A stretch of 64,000 nucleotides of DNA from an uncultured Clostridia bacterium (GTDB taxonomy: Bacteria > Bacillota > Clostridia > Christensenellales > CAG-917), in assembly GCA_947589475.1 (NCBI GenBank), contig CANQBO010000004.1, positions 1 to 64,000 of the forward strand, read 5' to 3'. Every line of letters starts with the position of its first letter. Within the stretch, counting starts at the first letter, position 1. Both the position numbers and the translations under genes were made by a program. Below are positions 45,865-54,336 of the stretch, piece by piece. The notes under the pieces are model-generated. The model made no database searches and was not told where the DNA came from. It worked only from the letters and a program-made list of their open reading frames with translations.

Positions 45865-46078
45865 TGTGGCTACTCGCCCCACACCCTCGGCAAGGGGTTT
45901 CACCCCCTGCACCCAAAGCTAAAAACGCGCAAACTCAAGCTCTTGCATCGCTTGGTTTGCGCGTTTTTGATTGATTGTAAACGTCAAAACTCCTGCGTGA
46001 GACCTTGACATAAACGTTAGCATTGTCCGAGGGCTATTTATTTTACCTGTCATTTCGAGCGTAGTCGAGAAATCCCCT
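45865..46078. repeat. Terminator-plus-repeat module (copy 2)
   Basis: Same order of blocks as 15440-15631: a CGCCCCACACCCTCGGCAAG block, the terminator at 45921-45968, the ACTCCTGCGTGAGA block, then a TGTCCGAG unit at 46024. At about 46047-46075 is a TGTCATTTCGAGCGTAGTCG segment, the widespread intergenic repeat motif also seen in altered form near 61675-61770. Confidence 0.7.
45921..45968. terminator. Bidirectional terminator after upp
   Basis: AAAAACGCGCAAAC with GTTTGCGCGTTTTT (14 bp), inner CAAGC/GCTTG stem. Confidence 0.85.
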
Positions 46079-46415
46079 TGTCCGAGCGTCCCCATACCCG
46101 CCGTTCGCCTTGTCCAAGCTTTAACATTCCCTCTGTCCGAGCGTACCTGTTCACGGACGTTTGCCGTGTTCGAGCTTGAACGCAAACCATGTCTGAGTTC
46201 TGCTATACTCGCCGTCTGCCGTGTTCGAGCTTTAACATTCACTTAGTCAGAGCGTTCTTATACATAGACGGACGTTTTGCCCGAGCAATTAACGCACCCT
46301 CTGTCCGAGCGTCCTTATACCGCCGTCCGCCATGTCTGAGCGTCCCTATACATGCCGTCTGCTGCGTCCAAGCCGAAACATCCTTTGTCCATGCGCATTT
46401 ATACTCCGACGGCAG
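46079..46415 (+). repeat. Alternating 32-bp/23-bp compound tandem array
   Basis: Twelve degenerate units in a row, each opening with TGTCCGAG or a near variant. Long units (about 32 bp, TGTCCGAGCGTCCTTATAC then a GCCGTCYGCC end) lie at 46079, 46134, 46190, 46245, 46302, 46333 and 46386. Short units (about 23 bp, TGTCCAAGCTTTAACATTCC type) lie at 46111, 46167, 46222, 46278 and 46365. Long and short units alternate, giving a compound period of about 55 bp, except for two adjacent long units at 46302 and 46333. It ends exactly at the promoter of the TPR gene. It is not CRISPR: units are contiguous, with no unique spacers. Confidence 0.75.
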
Positions 46416-46444
46416 TTGCGTTTGGAGGAGGAGTGTGCTATAAT
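46416..46444 (+). promoter_or_regulatory. Predicted sigma-A promoter of the TPR gene
   Basis: TTGCGT (46416-46421), 17-bp spacer, TATAAT (46439-46444). Confidence 0.75.
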
Positions 46445-46481
46445 TTTTGAGGTCGCGATATGGCGCGATCTGTGAGGGCGT

Positions 46482-47288
46482 ATGAAAAATCAAAATACAT
46501 GTACAAGTTGTTCAAAGGAGCCGCAGGGGTATGTGCCCGTCGCGAGGGTGATAGAGCGGCTTGACGAGCTTGCCGCGCGGAATGACAGCGCGGGGCTGGA
46601 GCGCGTGCTCGACTATTGGGAGAAGGAGGCGAAGGCGCTCGGCGACGACCGCGGTTTGCTTGTAATTCTCAGCGAGGAAGTGGGGCACTACCGTCGCGAG
46701 GGCGACGAGAAGAAGGGACTGTCCGCGTGCGAGCAAGCGCTTGCGCTTTTAGCCGTCGAGGAGGAGATCACCGTCGCGGACGCCACGGTATATTTGAACA
46801 TTGCGACGACTATGAAAGCATTCGGAAGGGCGGAGGAAGCCCTCAAATATTATGACGTCGCGCGAGAGGTGTACGAGAGAGAACTTGACGAGGGCGACTA
46901 TCGTCTGGCGGGATACCACAACAACTATGCGACCGCGCTTGCGGACCTCGGCAGATTTGACGAGGCTAGGGCGCATTATATGAAGGCGCTCGACATTCTG
47001 AAGGCGCAGGGAAACGTCAACGAAGCGGCTATAACATACGTCAATCTTGCTAAGCTGGCGGACGACGAGAGAGAGGCGCTCGGCGATGAGGACGACGGCA
47101 GGGCGGACGAGTATATCGAGCTTGCTTATGCCACCCTCATGAGCGATGACGCAGAGCAGAACGGACCCTATGCGAGCGTGTGTATGAAGGTCGCGGACGC
47201 TTGCGGCTATCACGGATATTTCCTTTACAAAAATGAACTTGAGGAGCGCGCGAAGGCGATATATCGCGCAAACGGCGGCGAGGCGTAA
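46482..47288 (+). CDS. Tetratricopeptide repeat protein
   Basis: A 268-residue soluble protein. It has three or more TPR units, for example ATVYLNIATTMKAFGRAEEA (about 100), YHNNYATALADLGRFDEARA (about 145) and NEAAITYVNLAKLADDE (about 180). The first 15 residues hold a CTSC pair. TPR proteins mediate protein contacts. It is followed after 93 bp by the DUF4037 gene, a pairing I recall from clostridial genomes; the two may act together. GAGGG precedes the ATG. Confidence 0.85.
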   Translation: MKNQNTCTSCSKEPQGYVPVARVIERLDELAARNDSAGLERVLDYWEKEAKALGDDRGLLVILSEEVGHYRREGDEKKGLSACEQALALLAVEEEITVADATVYLNIATTMKAFGRAEEALKYYDVAREVYERELDEGDYRLAGYHNNYATALADLGRFDEARAHYMKALDILKAQGNVNEAAITYVNLAKLADDEREALGDEDDGRADEYIELAYATLMSDDAEQNGPYASVCMKVADACGYHGYFLYKNELEERAKAIYRANGGEA

Positions 47289-47381
47289 GTAACCTTGTCG
47301 CGACAAGCAAAAAATTGCGGAAATCACGTAAATCATGGTTTATATGCGCAATATGTCATAATAAACCGCATGTTTTGAGAT

Positions 47382-48317
47382 ATGAAAGGACTTGAAGAAG
47401 CAAGAAAATTTTACAATGAAGCCGTCTCGGAAATGATAGACAGAGAGTTTTTGCCGTATGCAAAGCGCATCGCGGTGGGGCTTTGCGGGCATGGGTCGGA
47501 GTGCTTCGGCTTTGATGACGACATCTCGCGCGATCACGATTTCGAGACGGGAGTGTGCCTCTTTCTCACGCGCGAGGACGAGGCGAAGATAGGCTATCGT
47601 CTCACGCGCGCATACGACCGCGTAAAGTCCGATTATAGGGGAACGCAACTTGCGCACACGAGCGTTATGGGCGCAAATTCGCAGGGAGTACAGGTCATCG
47701 GCGACTTCTACCGTCGCTATACGGGGAGCGAGGGCGCGCCCGTCACGCTGAGGGATTGGCTGTTCACCGAGAGCGAGTACCTTGCGGAGGCGACAAACGG
47801 CGAAATATTCCGCGACGACCTCGGCGAATTCGGCAGGATAAGAAATGACATCTTGCACGGCATGCCCGAGGATGTCCGCCTCAAAAAGCTCGCCGCTATG
47901 CTCGTACGCATGGCGCAGACGGGACAGTACAATTATCCGCGCTGTCTTTCTCACGGCGAGGAGGGGGCGGCGATGCTCGCGCTCACGGAGTTTGTGAAGT
48001 GCGCCGCGCAGACGATATTTTTGTTGAATCGCAAGCATTGTCCATATTTCAAGTGGACGTTCCGCGCGCTTCGCGAGCTGCCCGTGATGTCCGACCTAGC
48101 GGATCCGCTCGAGTTTTTGCTCACCGCGGACAACGACAAGCAGGGGAGCAAGGTCAAGACGGAGATAATAGAGGACATCGCCCACGCCATCATAAAGGAG
48201 CTGGGCGTGCAAAACCTCGCGCACCTCGAGGGCAACTATCTTGAACCGTTCGGCTTCGCGCTGCAAAAGCAGATCAAAAATGCGGAACTGAGAAATATGC
48301 ACATTTTAGTCGGATAA
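47382..48317 (+). CDS. DUF4037 (nucleotidyltransferase-like) protein
   Basis: A 311-residue protein. The N-terminal part has AVGLCGHGSECFGFDDDISR followed by DHDFETGVCLFL (residues 31-62), a nucleotidyltransferase-fold pattern (GxGS...DxD-like acidic residues), as in DUF4037. The central DWLFTESEYLAEATNGEIF and the C-terminal helical part are typical of the family. Function is not established. The neighbouring TPR protein suggests a shared role. After its stop lies a remnant of an unrelated gene. Confidence 0.82.
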   Translation: MKGLEEARKFYNEAVSEMIDREFLPYAKRIAVGLCGHGSECFGFDDDISRDHDFETGVCLFLTREDEAKIGYRLTRAYDRVKSDYRGTQLAHTSVMGANSQGVQVIGDFYRRYTGSEGAPVTLRDWLFTESEYLAEATNGEIFRDDLGEFGRIRNDILHGMPEDVRLKKLAAMLVRMAQTGQYNYPRCLSHGEEGAAMLALTEFVKCAAQTIFLLNRKHCPYFKWTFRALRELPVMSDLADPLEFLLTADNDKQGSKVKTEIIEDIAHAIIKELGVQNLAHLEGNYLEPFGFALQKQIKNAELRNMHILVG

Positions 48318-48324
48318 AATTTAA

Positions 48325-48510
48325 AAAAAGTGCGGATATCGCGAGCAGCCGAGCGTAAAGCAATTTTCAGACGCGGCGCGCGAGTTGGGACTGTCGGAGC
48401 GCACTTTGCATACGAGCGGGCATGCCTCCGCACAGGACATCGAAAAGTTGAAACAGCATGTGCACGCGGACGAGACCGTAATAGTGCACACTTCCGCCGA
48501 GCAAAAGTGA
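48325..48510 (+). pseudogene. C-terminal remnant of an MBL-fold (RNase J-like) hydrolase gene
   Basis: The frame read from 48325 to TGA 48508-48510 has no start codon with a site but encodes KCGYREQPSVKQFSDAAREL followed by GLSERTLHTSGHASAQDIEK and a VIVHTSAEQK end. This is the C-terminal signature of metallo-beta-lactamase-fold exonuclease relatives (GY..., LHTSGHAS..DI, P/IHT). The rest of such a protein, several hundred residues with the HxHxDH zinc motif, is missing, and the DUF4037 gene ends 8 nt upstream. I conclude that a deletion or replacement left a gene fragment. Confidence 0.65.
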
Positions 48511-48517
48511 CAAAATA

Positions 48518-48538
48518 GTCCGCCCGATTTGGGCGGAC
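48518..48538 (+). terminator. Terminator hairpin after the remnant
   Basis: GTCCGCCC, loop GATTT, GGGCGGAC; the downstream T-run is weak (GTTTG). Confidence 0.55.
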
Positions 48539-48634
48539 GTTTGATGTCGCAGAGAAAAGAATTACGATTTGGTCATTCAGTTACGATCTGCCCATTTTGC
48601 ATGCATTGTTTCGTGCGGCAATATGTCGAGGGAT

Positions 48635-48770
48635 TTTCCTTTTCAAAGGCTCACGCTTTGACATTGAAAGCAAATTATTTTAATGTTTTAAGTTGCGCTT
48701 TTGCGCGTTTCACGGCGGCGCGCATTTTGAAATTTGTGTAGGCGCCGTTGGCAAAGTCGGCAATTTATCT
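48635..48770 (+). repeat. Dispersed repeat, left copy flanking the 949-aa lipoprotein gene
   Basis: Shares the AATTATTTTAATGTTTT, AGTTGCGC and CGGCGGCGC blocks with 51950-52085 in the same orientation. The short frames across both copies encode a similar peptide (FNVLSCAFARFTAA), but no start or site supports expression. Confidence 0.7.
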
Positions 48771-48860
48771 TGCTAAACAGTGGACGAAATAAATGTTCAT
48801 TGCGCGCTTTTTTCTCGTAAAATCAGTATAAATTTCGTCAAAATACCGCGAAATACCGCG

Positions 48861-48942
48861 AAATCATACAAAATGTTCGATTTATTAAAATTTCACAAAA
48901 TCATACAAAGTGTTTGACAACTCGCCTCAATAGGTGTATTAC
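48861..48942 (+). promoter_or_regulatory. Promoter with operator-like direct repeats
   Basis: TTGACA (48914-48919), 17-bp spacer, TATTAC (48937-48942). Two 17-bp direct repeats (AAATCATACAAAATGTT 48861-48877 and the same with one change at 48898-48914) lie just upstream, the second touching the -35. TACCGCGAAA is also repeated near 48844-48863. This suggests binding of a regulator. Confidence 0.6.
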
Positions 48943-49016
48943 GTAGTGCGGGTACAACAGGCGGCTCAAAAAAAAAAGCAGCTGAGAAAATCAACTTATA
49001 CCCGAAGGAGGACACT

Positions 49017-51866
49017 ATGAAGAAAAGGCAACTTGCACTTATGCTGGTTTTGGTCGGATGCGTTCTTTCGCTGACGTTAGGGCTTACTGCGTGTGCGAAA
49101 ACCGAACAACCCTCCGAAGAAGAACCGGACACTACGACGCCGTTCGCGGCGCTTGAAAGCGCGTTTGATAATGCGCTCGATGAAGAAGGCGATCTTTATT
49201 TGCCCGTTTCGATCGGGTTCGAAGCATTCGGAGCGACCGAGCCTTTAAAAGGCGAGTTTAGTCTGCATCTCAACAAAGAGGCGTCCGAAGCAGGCGAGTA
49301 TGCTGACGCTTTCAAACTTAGATTTGACGTGGATATTTCCGAGTTTCCGCTCATTTCGGACATCGCCGACACACTGACTCTGCGCTATCCGGGCGACGGA
49401 CTGTTGCTCGTTATGCTTTGCAGCCATTCTAACGGCAAAGAAGTAGATCTTGTGACGTACCCTGTCGACCTCGGCTCCGCACTAAAAATTCTTCAAAGCG
49501 TCAATTTTGACGATTCCGAACAACTTTACGACATTCTCGAGGGGTTGATCACTGTCAACAAGGACGCAGACGGGTTTACGGCGTCTCTGAACAGCGCCAC
49601 CGTCAAATTGATGAATTCCGCCTACAAAGGAATTCTTTCAAAACTAGAGACCACCATTTCGGACGATCGCGGTATGGTACGTTCGCTGTTTGAGGCGACG
49701 TTTACGGGCGTTTCCGTCAAACTCACGGGCGTCGACATGATCTCCGCGATCGACGTTGCAATCGAAGGCGAGCCTCCCGTCAACGTCACCAAGGGAGAAA
49801 AATTCGACGTGAGTTTCGACATCGGCTTGCTCTCATCCTCGGGTATGCTCACAGGAGCGTTTGAGGGAGATATGCAACTGCGTCTTACCCCTGCCGCAAT
49901 TTGGTCAAAGGACTATTTTGCGATCGCCGAGGCGGGGCTTCATCTCGACCTTACGCCCGCAGGTACAATATTGGGAATGGTTTCGAGGCTTGCGCCGGCA
50001 GGGAGCTTGCCCGAATTTGTCAACCCCACACTCAGCAGTCTGGACGTCTACTATACGGGCGACGGCGTGTTGACGCTTGCTCTCAACAATACGGCAGAAG
50101 ATCCCGTCACGGCAGAAGATCCCGTCACGGCAGAAGATCCCGTCACGGCAGAATATCCCGTCTTTGTCACGCAGGTAGATCTTAAGACGGTACAAATGCC
50201 AGAACTGCCCGAAGATGTGACATCTTCACTGCTCGCCGAGTTCAGATTCGAAAAGCAGGCGAAAGGGTATCTCTTCGCACTGGGCGACCCCATTGTACAT
50301 ACTGTAGACGAAGCGTATCAAGGGCTTGTCACAAAGGCAAAAGACTACATCACGCAATCCGCAGGCACTTTTGGAGCGATCGCGGGCGCACTAATCGAAA
50401 AGATGATTGGCGCAACGATCGATGACATCGAATTCTTCATCGGCACCGACGAAGAGGACAATTTGACGCTTGACTTTGCGGTGAAGGGCGTGCCCGTTTT
50501 CGACGCGGAGGACGATTATTATCAAAGGCGGCTTCTCTCTCTCACGCTCACCCACGGCGGGGAACTCACCGAAGAGGAAAGTAAGGCGCTTCTTGCGGGC
50601 AAGGATGAGGTCGCTCAACTTATGAAAAACGCGGAGACGGCGGCGGGATATACGGATAGAATACAAGACCTCGTCGACAATATGGACCTCACCGAGAGCG
50701 GTAAGGACGCATATCTCCAAAAGGTAAAAGAATTGATCAAAGAAATAAACGGTCTGCCCGCAAACGTACGCAGTTTGATTTCGAATACATCATATTTGGC
50801 GGATACGAATTACAACGACGATACGCTTGCAAAGCTTCTCGTCATGCATGAGCTGTACTCTGCGCGGGCAAAGGCATTTGAAGATCTGCTTCCCGCGGAG
50901 GACAACTACGAAGGTTTCGAGGGGTGGGACGCGCTCAACGCGCTTTACGACAGCGAGGACACGACTCATCGAAATGATTTGGGTATCACCGTCCCCGCCA
51001 TCAAGGACAGCCCTGCCATACAGAAGGCGGTCGGCGAAGATCGCGTCAAAGCATTTGTTGAGGCAAGAGACAAATATGAAACCACTATAGTACAAAGCTT
51101 GAGAGAACGCATAACTAAGAACACGGAGAAATATAAAGACGTGACCGCGGACGTGACCGCGGACGCGACCGCGCGCGATGAACTGCTCGCTCTGCTTCAA
51201 GATTATTTGGAGGTCAAGCCCATATATGAGGCGCTCTCGGAAGAGAAGAGAAAGGAGCTCTCGGAAGAGTACAACGCTTATATGGCGCTTGCCTACACCA
51301 AAAATTTCGATGGTTTGAAGCAAGCGTATGAGGCTGTCAAAACCAAGATGCAAGCTCTGACGCAAGATGTCGACGCCACTGTAGATAATCTGTTGAAAAT
51401 CATGAAAGAGCTTGTTCCGGTGTACGAGTGGAAATCCGGCATGGACCTTTGGCAAAAAAGGGATGGCGAAAAAAAACCTTGGTTAAATTGGCTGAACAAT
51501 GTCCCTTCTCAATATAACGAACGATCGTGGGAAATAAGCGGGTTGGATTCCGAAGTCCATAAAGGGAAAGATAATATTGCAAATGCACTTGTCGACGCCT
51601 TAAAGGATAAGATAGCGACGGCGCTGAAGGCTTTGAATGACGAGCGTCAAACCTATGTAAAAGGCGATGGCTACGACTTTACAGTTTTGTCGGACGGCGA
51701 GACACTGCTTGAAAAGCTTCACGAATGGCGTTATTTCATCGACAGAGTTCTTCCGAATGCGGTAAAGAGTGAATTCCGCAACGATCAAGACCTTAATGAT
51801 ATTGTAGGCGGCATCGCGGCATATGAAAACGCGCTTTCCGCATATCTCGCCTCTCAAGGCGAATAA
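49017..51866 (+). CDS. Large surface lipoprotein of unknown function
   Basis: A 949-residue protein with a signal peptide ending in lipobox LTAC (about residue 26), hence membrane-anchored outside the cell. Residues 45-450 are beta-rich with no recognised domain. Residues about 359-382 hold four copies of the hexapeptide TAEDPV (18-bp DNA repeats at 50091-50162). Residues 500-949 are predominantly helical and charged, with coiled-coil-like stretches and a short DVTADVTADAT repeat. AAGGAGG precedes the ATG. A strong promoter and two direct repeats lie upstream, and a GC-rich hairpin ends the unit. Possibly an adhesin or binding protein; function unknown. Confidence 0.85.
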   Translation: MKKRQLALMLVLVGCVLSLTLGLTACAKTEQPSEEEPDTTTPFAALESAFDNALDEEGDLYLPVSIGFEAFGATEPLKGEFSLHLNKEASEAGEYADAFKLRFDVDISEFPLISDIADTLTLRYPGDGLLLVMLCSHSNGKEVDLVTYPVDLGSALKILQSVNFDDSEQLYDILEGLITVNKDADGFTASLNSATVKLMNSAYKGILSKLETTISDDRGMVRSLFEATFTGVSVKLTGVDMISAIDVAIEGEPPVNVTKGEKFDVSFDIGLLSSSGMLTGAFEGDMQLRLTPAAIWSKDYFAIAEAGLHLDLTPAGTILGMVSRLAPAGSLPEFVNPTLSSLDVYYTGDGVLTLALNNTAEDPVTAEDPVTAEDPVTAEYPVFVTQVDLKTVQMPELPEDVTSSLLAEFRFEKQAKGYLFALGDPIVHTVDEAYQGLVTKAKDYITQSAGTFGAIAGALIEKMIGATIDDIEFFIGTDEEDNLTLDFAVKGVPVFDAEDDYYQRRLLSLTLTHGGELTEEESKALLAGKDEVAQLMKNAETAAGYTDRIQDLVDNMDLTESGKDAYLQKVKELIKEINGLPANVRSLISNTSYLADTNYNDDTLAKLLVMHELYSARAKAFEDLLPAEDNYEGFEGWDALNALYDSEDTTHRNDLGITVPAIKDSPAIQKAVGEDRVKAFVEARDKYETTIVQSLRERITKNTEKYKDVTADVTADATARDELLALLQDYLEVKPIYEALSEEKRKELSEEYNAYMALAYTKNFDGLKQAYEAVKTKMQALTQDVDATVDNLLKIMKELVPVYEWKSGMDLWQKRDGEKKPWLNWLNNVPSQYNERSWEISGLDSEVHKGKDNIANALVDALKDKIATALKALNDERQTYVKGDGYDFTVLSDGETLLEKLHEWRYFIDRVLPNAVKSEFRNDQDLNDIVGGIAAYENALSAYLASQGE
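50091..50162 (+). repeat. Four 18-bp in-frame tandem repeats
   Basis: Unit ACGGCAGAAGATCCCGTC at 50091, 50109, 50127 and 50145 (the last with one change). The units code for TAEDPV. Length can vary by slippage without breaking the frame. Confidence 0.9.
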
Positions 51867-51897
51867 GAAATGAAAAAACCGTCCATTTCAAATCGAA

Positions 51898-51927
51898 GGG
51901 GGACCCCCGAAAGGGGGTCCCCCCTTT
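51898..51927 (+). terminator. GC-rich terminator hairpin
   Basis: GGGGGACCCCC, loop GAAA, GGGGGTCCCCC, then CTTT. The stem is very strong and the T-run short. Confidence 0.6.
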
Positions 51928-51949
51928 GCGGTTTGCAAGGGCGCATATC

Positions 51950-52310
51950 ATTTTTCAAAAAGCTCGCGCTTTTGACTCTTTGGAAGCGAAATTATTTTAA
52001 TGTTTTGAGTTGCGCCTTTGCGCGTTTTACGGCGGCGCACATTATAAAGCCCGTGTGTCTGCCTTTGCGAAGCTAGCAATTGATTTCTTAAAATAGGGAG
52101 TAAAATGCGCACTTGGGGTCGCGGGCTTTGCCCGCTTTTTTTACTAACGCTTGAGGAAGAGATTGCGGGATCCACATAAAATTGCGTAGCGATTTTATGG
52201 AGTGCAGACCACCCTCACTGCGTACGTGAGTATATCCCGCTCGCTCCGCGGAGTCGCTCGGACAGAGTGACGTTAAGCTAGGACAGGCGCTGTTATCCGT
52301 TTGCTCAAAG
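51950..52310. repeat. Right flanking repeat and inverted TGTCCGAGCG module
   Basis: 51950-52085 is the partner of 48635-48770. 52205-52265 is the inverted copy of 7440-7500, containing CCCTCACTGCGTACGTGAG and GTCGCTCGGACA. No gene was found between 51867 and 52316. Confidence 0.65.
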
Positions 52311-52316
52311 GATAAC

Positions 52317-52985
52317 TTACTTGGTGAGTTCGGCGGCGAGCAAAAGCTTGTAGAAGGGCGCTATGGCGGTGAATTGGGTCGCGAGATAGGAGGGTAGGGC
52401 GGGACTCATGAGCAAGTCATAGTCCGTGCTGTCCGCGCTTACGCCGATGTTGGAGCGGCACAGCAGCTCTTGCGCTTCGGGCGTGTAGGCGTCGTATTTT
52501 GACGTCTTGAGGACGTCGCCGTACACCTCGAATACGGGCGTGTTTTTCAGCGCGTCGCGGGCGGCGATGTATTCCGCGGAGTTTTGCGTGATGAGGCGGC
52601 GGAAGTTTTTCATCGCGGACGGGGACGCTTGATAATAGCCGCACCCATATGAGAATTTGTAGGGGGACACCTCGAAATAAAAGCCGGGCAAACCCTCGTA
52701 CATCTTCTTGTCGCGTGCGAATATCGCCCAGCAGTGGTCGCGGTATCTGTAGCCGTCCGTGGCGTAGCGCATGTCGCGATATATGCGCGATATGCTCCTG
52801 TCCACCTTCGGCTCGCAGATGAGCTGATCGTCTATGCCTTTGAGCGCGGGCGCGAGGGCGATGACAAGCTCCTTGAAAGGCTTCACCAAAAACTCCTCGT
52901 AGTCGGCTTTGTGATCCTTGTACCACTGAGGGGAGTTTTCCTTGTGATTGAAGTATAAAAAATCGAGAGTGCGCTGTGTGAACAT
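52317..52985 (-). CDS. DUF2461 family protein
   Basis: A 222-residue protein of the DUF2461/TIGR02453 family. It shows the family patterns TLDFLYFNHKENSPQWYKDH, KVDRSISRIYRDMRYATDG followed by YRYRDHCWAIF, then GFYFEVSPYKFSYGCGYYQA and an ITQNSAEYIAARDAL segment. Function unknown. Adjacent to the TetR gene with 78 bp between, same strand. Confidence 0.9.
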   Translation of the reverse strand: MFTQRTLDFLYFNHKENSPQWYKDHKADYEEFLVKPFKELVIALAPALKGIDDQLICEPKVDRSISRIYRDMRYATDGYRYRDHCWAIFARDKKMYEGLPGFYFEVSPYKFSYGCGYYQASPSAMKNFRRLITQNSAEYIAARDALKNTPVFEVYGDVLKTSKYDAYTPEAQELLCRSNIGVSADSTDYDLLMSPALPSYLATQFTAIAPFYKLLLAAELTK

Positions 52986-53063
52986 ATTGCTTATTTTTGC
53001 AAAAAGCGGAGTTTATCATGGTATTTTTGCATGTTAAATCCGTAATTTAGCGAATATCCCGTC

Positions 53064-53663
53064 TTAGACGAAAAGCGAAACGAGGGTATTTTCGACTATG
53101 TTGCGCATCGCGGCGTAGTCTATGTAGGGATGATGATCGAAAACATACTCGTGCGAGAAGGATTGCACGATGTCCATCGCGAAGTGCACGCGTTCGTTGA
53201 GGTTGGGCGCGTCCAGCCCCAGACTTGCAAGCTTGCCCGCTATTTGCAGGGTGATGTCGTCCTCAAGCCGAATGAAACGCGCGTTGACCTCCTCGTCGGA
53301 GTGGGACATGCTGTGCAACGCTTCGTGGATGTTGGCGTTTTTTTGATGTATCTGCGTCGCCTTTGTAAGCACTTCGCAGGCGAGGGCATGCAGATCGACG
53401 GGGGAGCGCAGTTTGTCCATAAGCTCCAGCACGGGCGAGAATGCATTCTCGACATATATGGAAAGCACGTCGAGCAAGATGTCGCGCTTGTCCTTGAAGT
53501 AGCCGTAAACTATGCCCGTGGACACCCCCGCGCGCTTTGCGATCTGCGCCGTATTCGTCGAATAGTAGCCCACCTCGCTGAAAAGCTCGTAGCCCGCTTC
53601 GACTATTCTGTTTTTCTTTTCGATGGAGCGCTCCTGTTTCGGCTCTCTTATATCCTTTGCCAT
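53064..53663 (-). CDS. TetR/AcrR-family transcriptional regulator
   Basis: A 199-residue regulator. The N-terminal HTH covers residues 10-55: KNRIVEAGYELFSEVGYYST, IAKRAGVSTGIVYGYFKDK. The C-terminal ligand domain has no specific signature. I choose ATG 53663 (MAKDIREPKQER) over the longer frame at 53696. It is divergent to the feo operon, about 350 bp away, and could control either itself and the DUF2461 gene or the feo promoter; the ligand is unknown. Confidence 0.9.
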   Translation of the reverse strand: MAKDIREPKQERSIEKKNRIVEAGYELFSEVGYYSTNTAQIAKRAGVSTGIVYGYFKDKRDILLDVLSIYVENAFSPVLELMDKLRSPVDLHALACEVLTKATQIHQKNANIHEALHSMSHSDEEVNARFIRLEDDITLQIAGKLASLGLDAPNLNERVHFAMDIVQSFSHEYVFDHHPYIDYAAMRNIVENTLVSLFV

Positions 53664-54112
53664 TTTCACCCCCGCGCCTGAATGCGTGACCGTCATCGTT
53701 TATTTTATTGTTTTATTCTATACAAAGTATTATTATATTTCCAAATATCAGCATGTGCGGCAACCGTATGCCGCGACAAGCGTGCGCCGAGACCGCGCTT
53801 GGCTCCTTTTTTTGCATCATGCTCAGCGACGACAGTACGTTGAGACGCGTTTTTAGTCCTCGCGGTCTCGCCGAGCATATTTCGTCCGCCGCTATTTTCA
53901 AGCGTAAAATAAGGACATACGCCTCTACATGCCTTTAGTATACAGTATTTTCGACTGTTTTGCAAGGCGAAAAATAAAATGTGAAAAAAATTTCGCATTT
54001 TTTGTTTAAATCGGTTGACTTGTTTAAATCGGAGTGCTATTATCATATCGCTAAAACATGAAATAAATTTCATATTCTTCGCATAGGATGAATATGGAAG
54101 TGGGAGAGACTT
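53664..54112. other. TetR-feo intergenic region
   Basis: No gene supported. Near 53977-54000 there is an imperfect inverted repeat AATGTGAAA/TTTCGCATT, and around 54002-54032 two 13-bp direct repeats overlapping the feo promoter. Confidence 0.5.
54002..54043 (+). promoter_or_regulatory. feo promoter with paired direct repeats
   Basis: TTGACT (54015-54020), 17-bp spacer, TATTAT (54038-54043). TTGTTTAAATCGG occurs twice, at 54002-54014 and 54020-54032, 18 bp apart, flanking the -35 on both sides. This spacing puts both copies on nearly the same DNA face and fits an operator, perhaps for an iron-responsive or the nearby TetR regulator. Confidence 0.65.
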
Positions 54113-54325
54113 ATGCCGCTTATTGTTGCGCCGATAGGAAGAGAGCTGAGGATCGTCAGGATCCTGACGGATGAGAAAACAAAGAAGCATCTTGAGAATT
54201 TGGGCATCACAATTTCCTCAACGATCAGCATCATTTCTCAGAGCGGAGGGAGCACCATCTGCATGGTCAAGGACGGAAGGCTTGCTCTCGACAAAAATAT
54301 CGCGACAAAAATATTAGTGGCATAA
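54113..54325 (+). CDS. feoA: FeoA-domain protein 1
   Basis: A 70-residue SH3-like FeoA protein (VAPIGRELRIVRILTDEKTK, HLENLGI, GSTICMVKDGRLALDKNIA). FeoA supports FeoB-dependent ferrous iron uptake. It is the first gene of the operon with GGGAGAG upstream, and 11 nt separate it from the second feoA. Confidence 0.93.
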   Translation: MPLIVAPIGRELRIVRILTDEKTKKHLENLGITISSTISIISQSGGSTICMVKDGRLALDKNIATKILVA

Positions 54326-54336
54326 AGGAGGCAACA

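Noticed and set aside
46130-46240. tRNA-like GTTCGAG motifs
   Set aside because: They are part of the short repeat units; no cloverleaf arms or acceptor stem surround them.
46079-46415. CRISPR array
   Set aside because: Units are contiguous and degenerate, of two alternating lengths, with no unique spacers, and no cas genes are nearby.
48529-48741. 70-codon frame sharing a peptide with the 51870-52076 frame
   Set aside because: The shared peptide is explained by the dispersed DNA repeat; neither frame has a proper ribosome binding site or protein-like composition.
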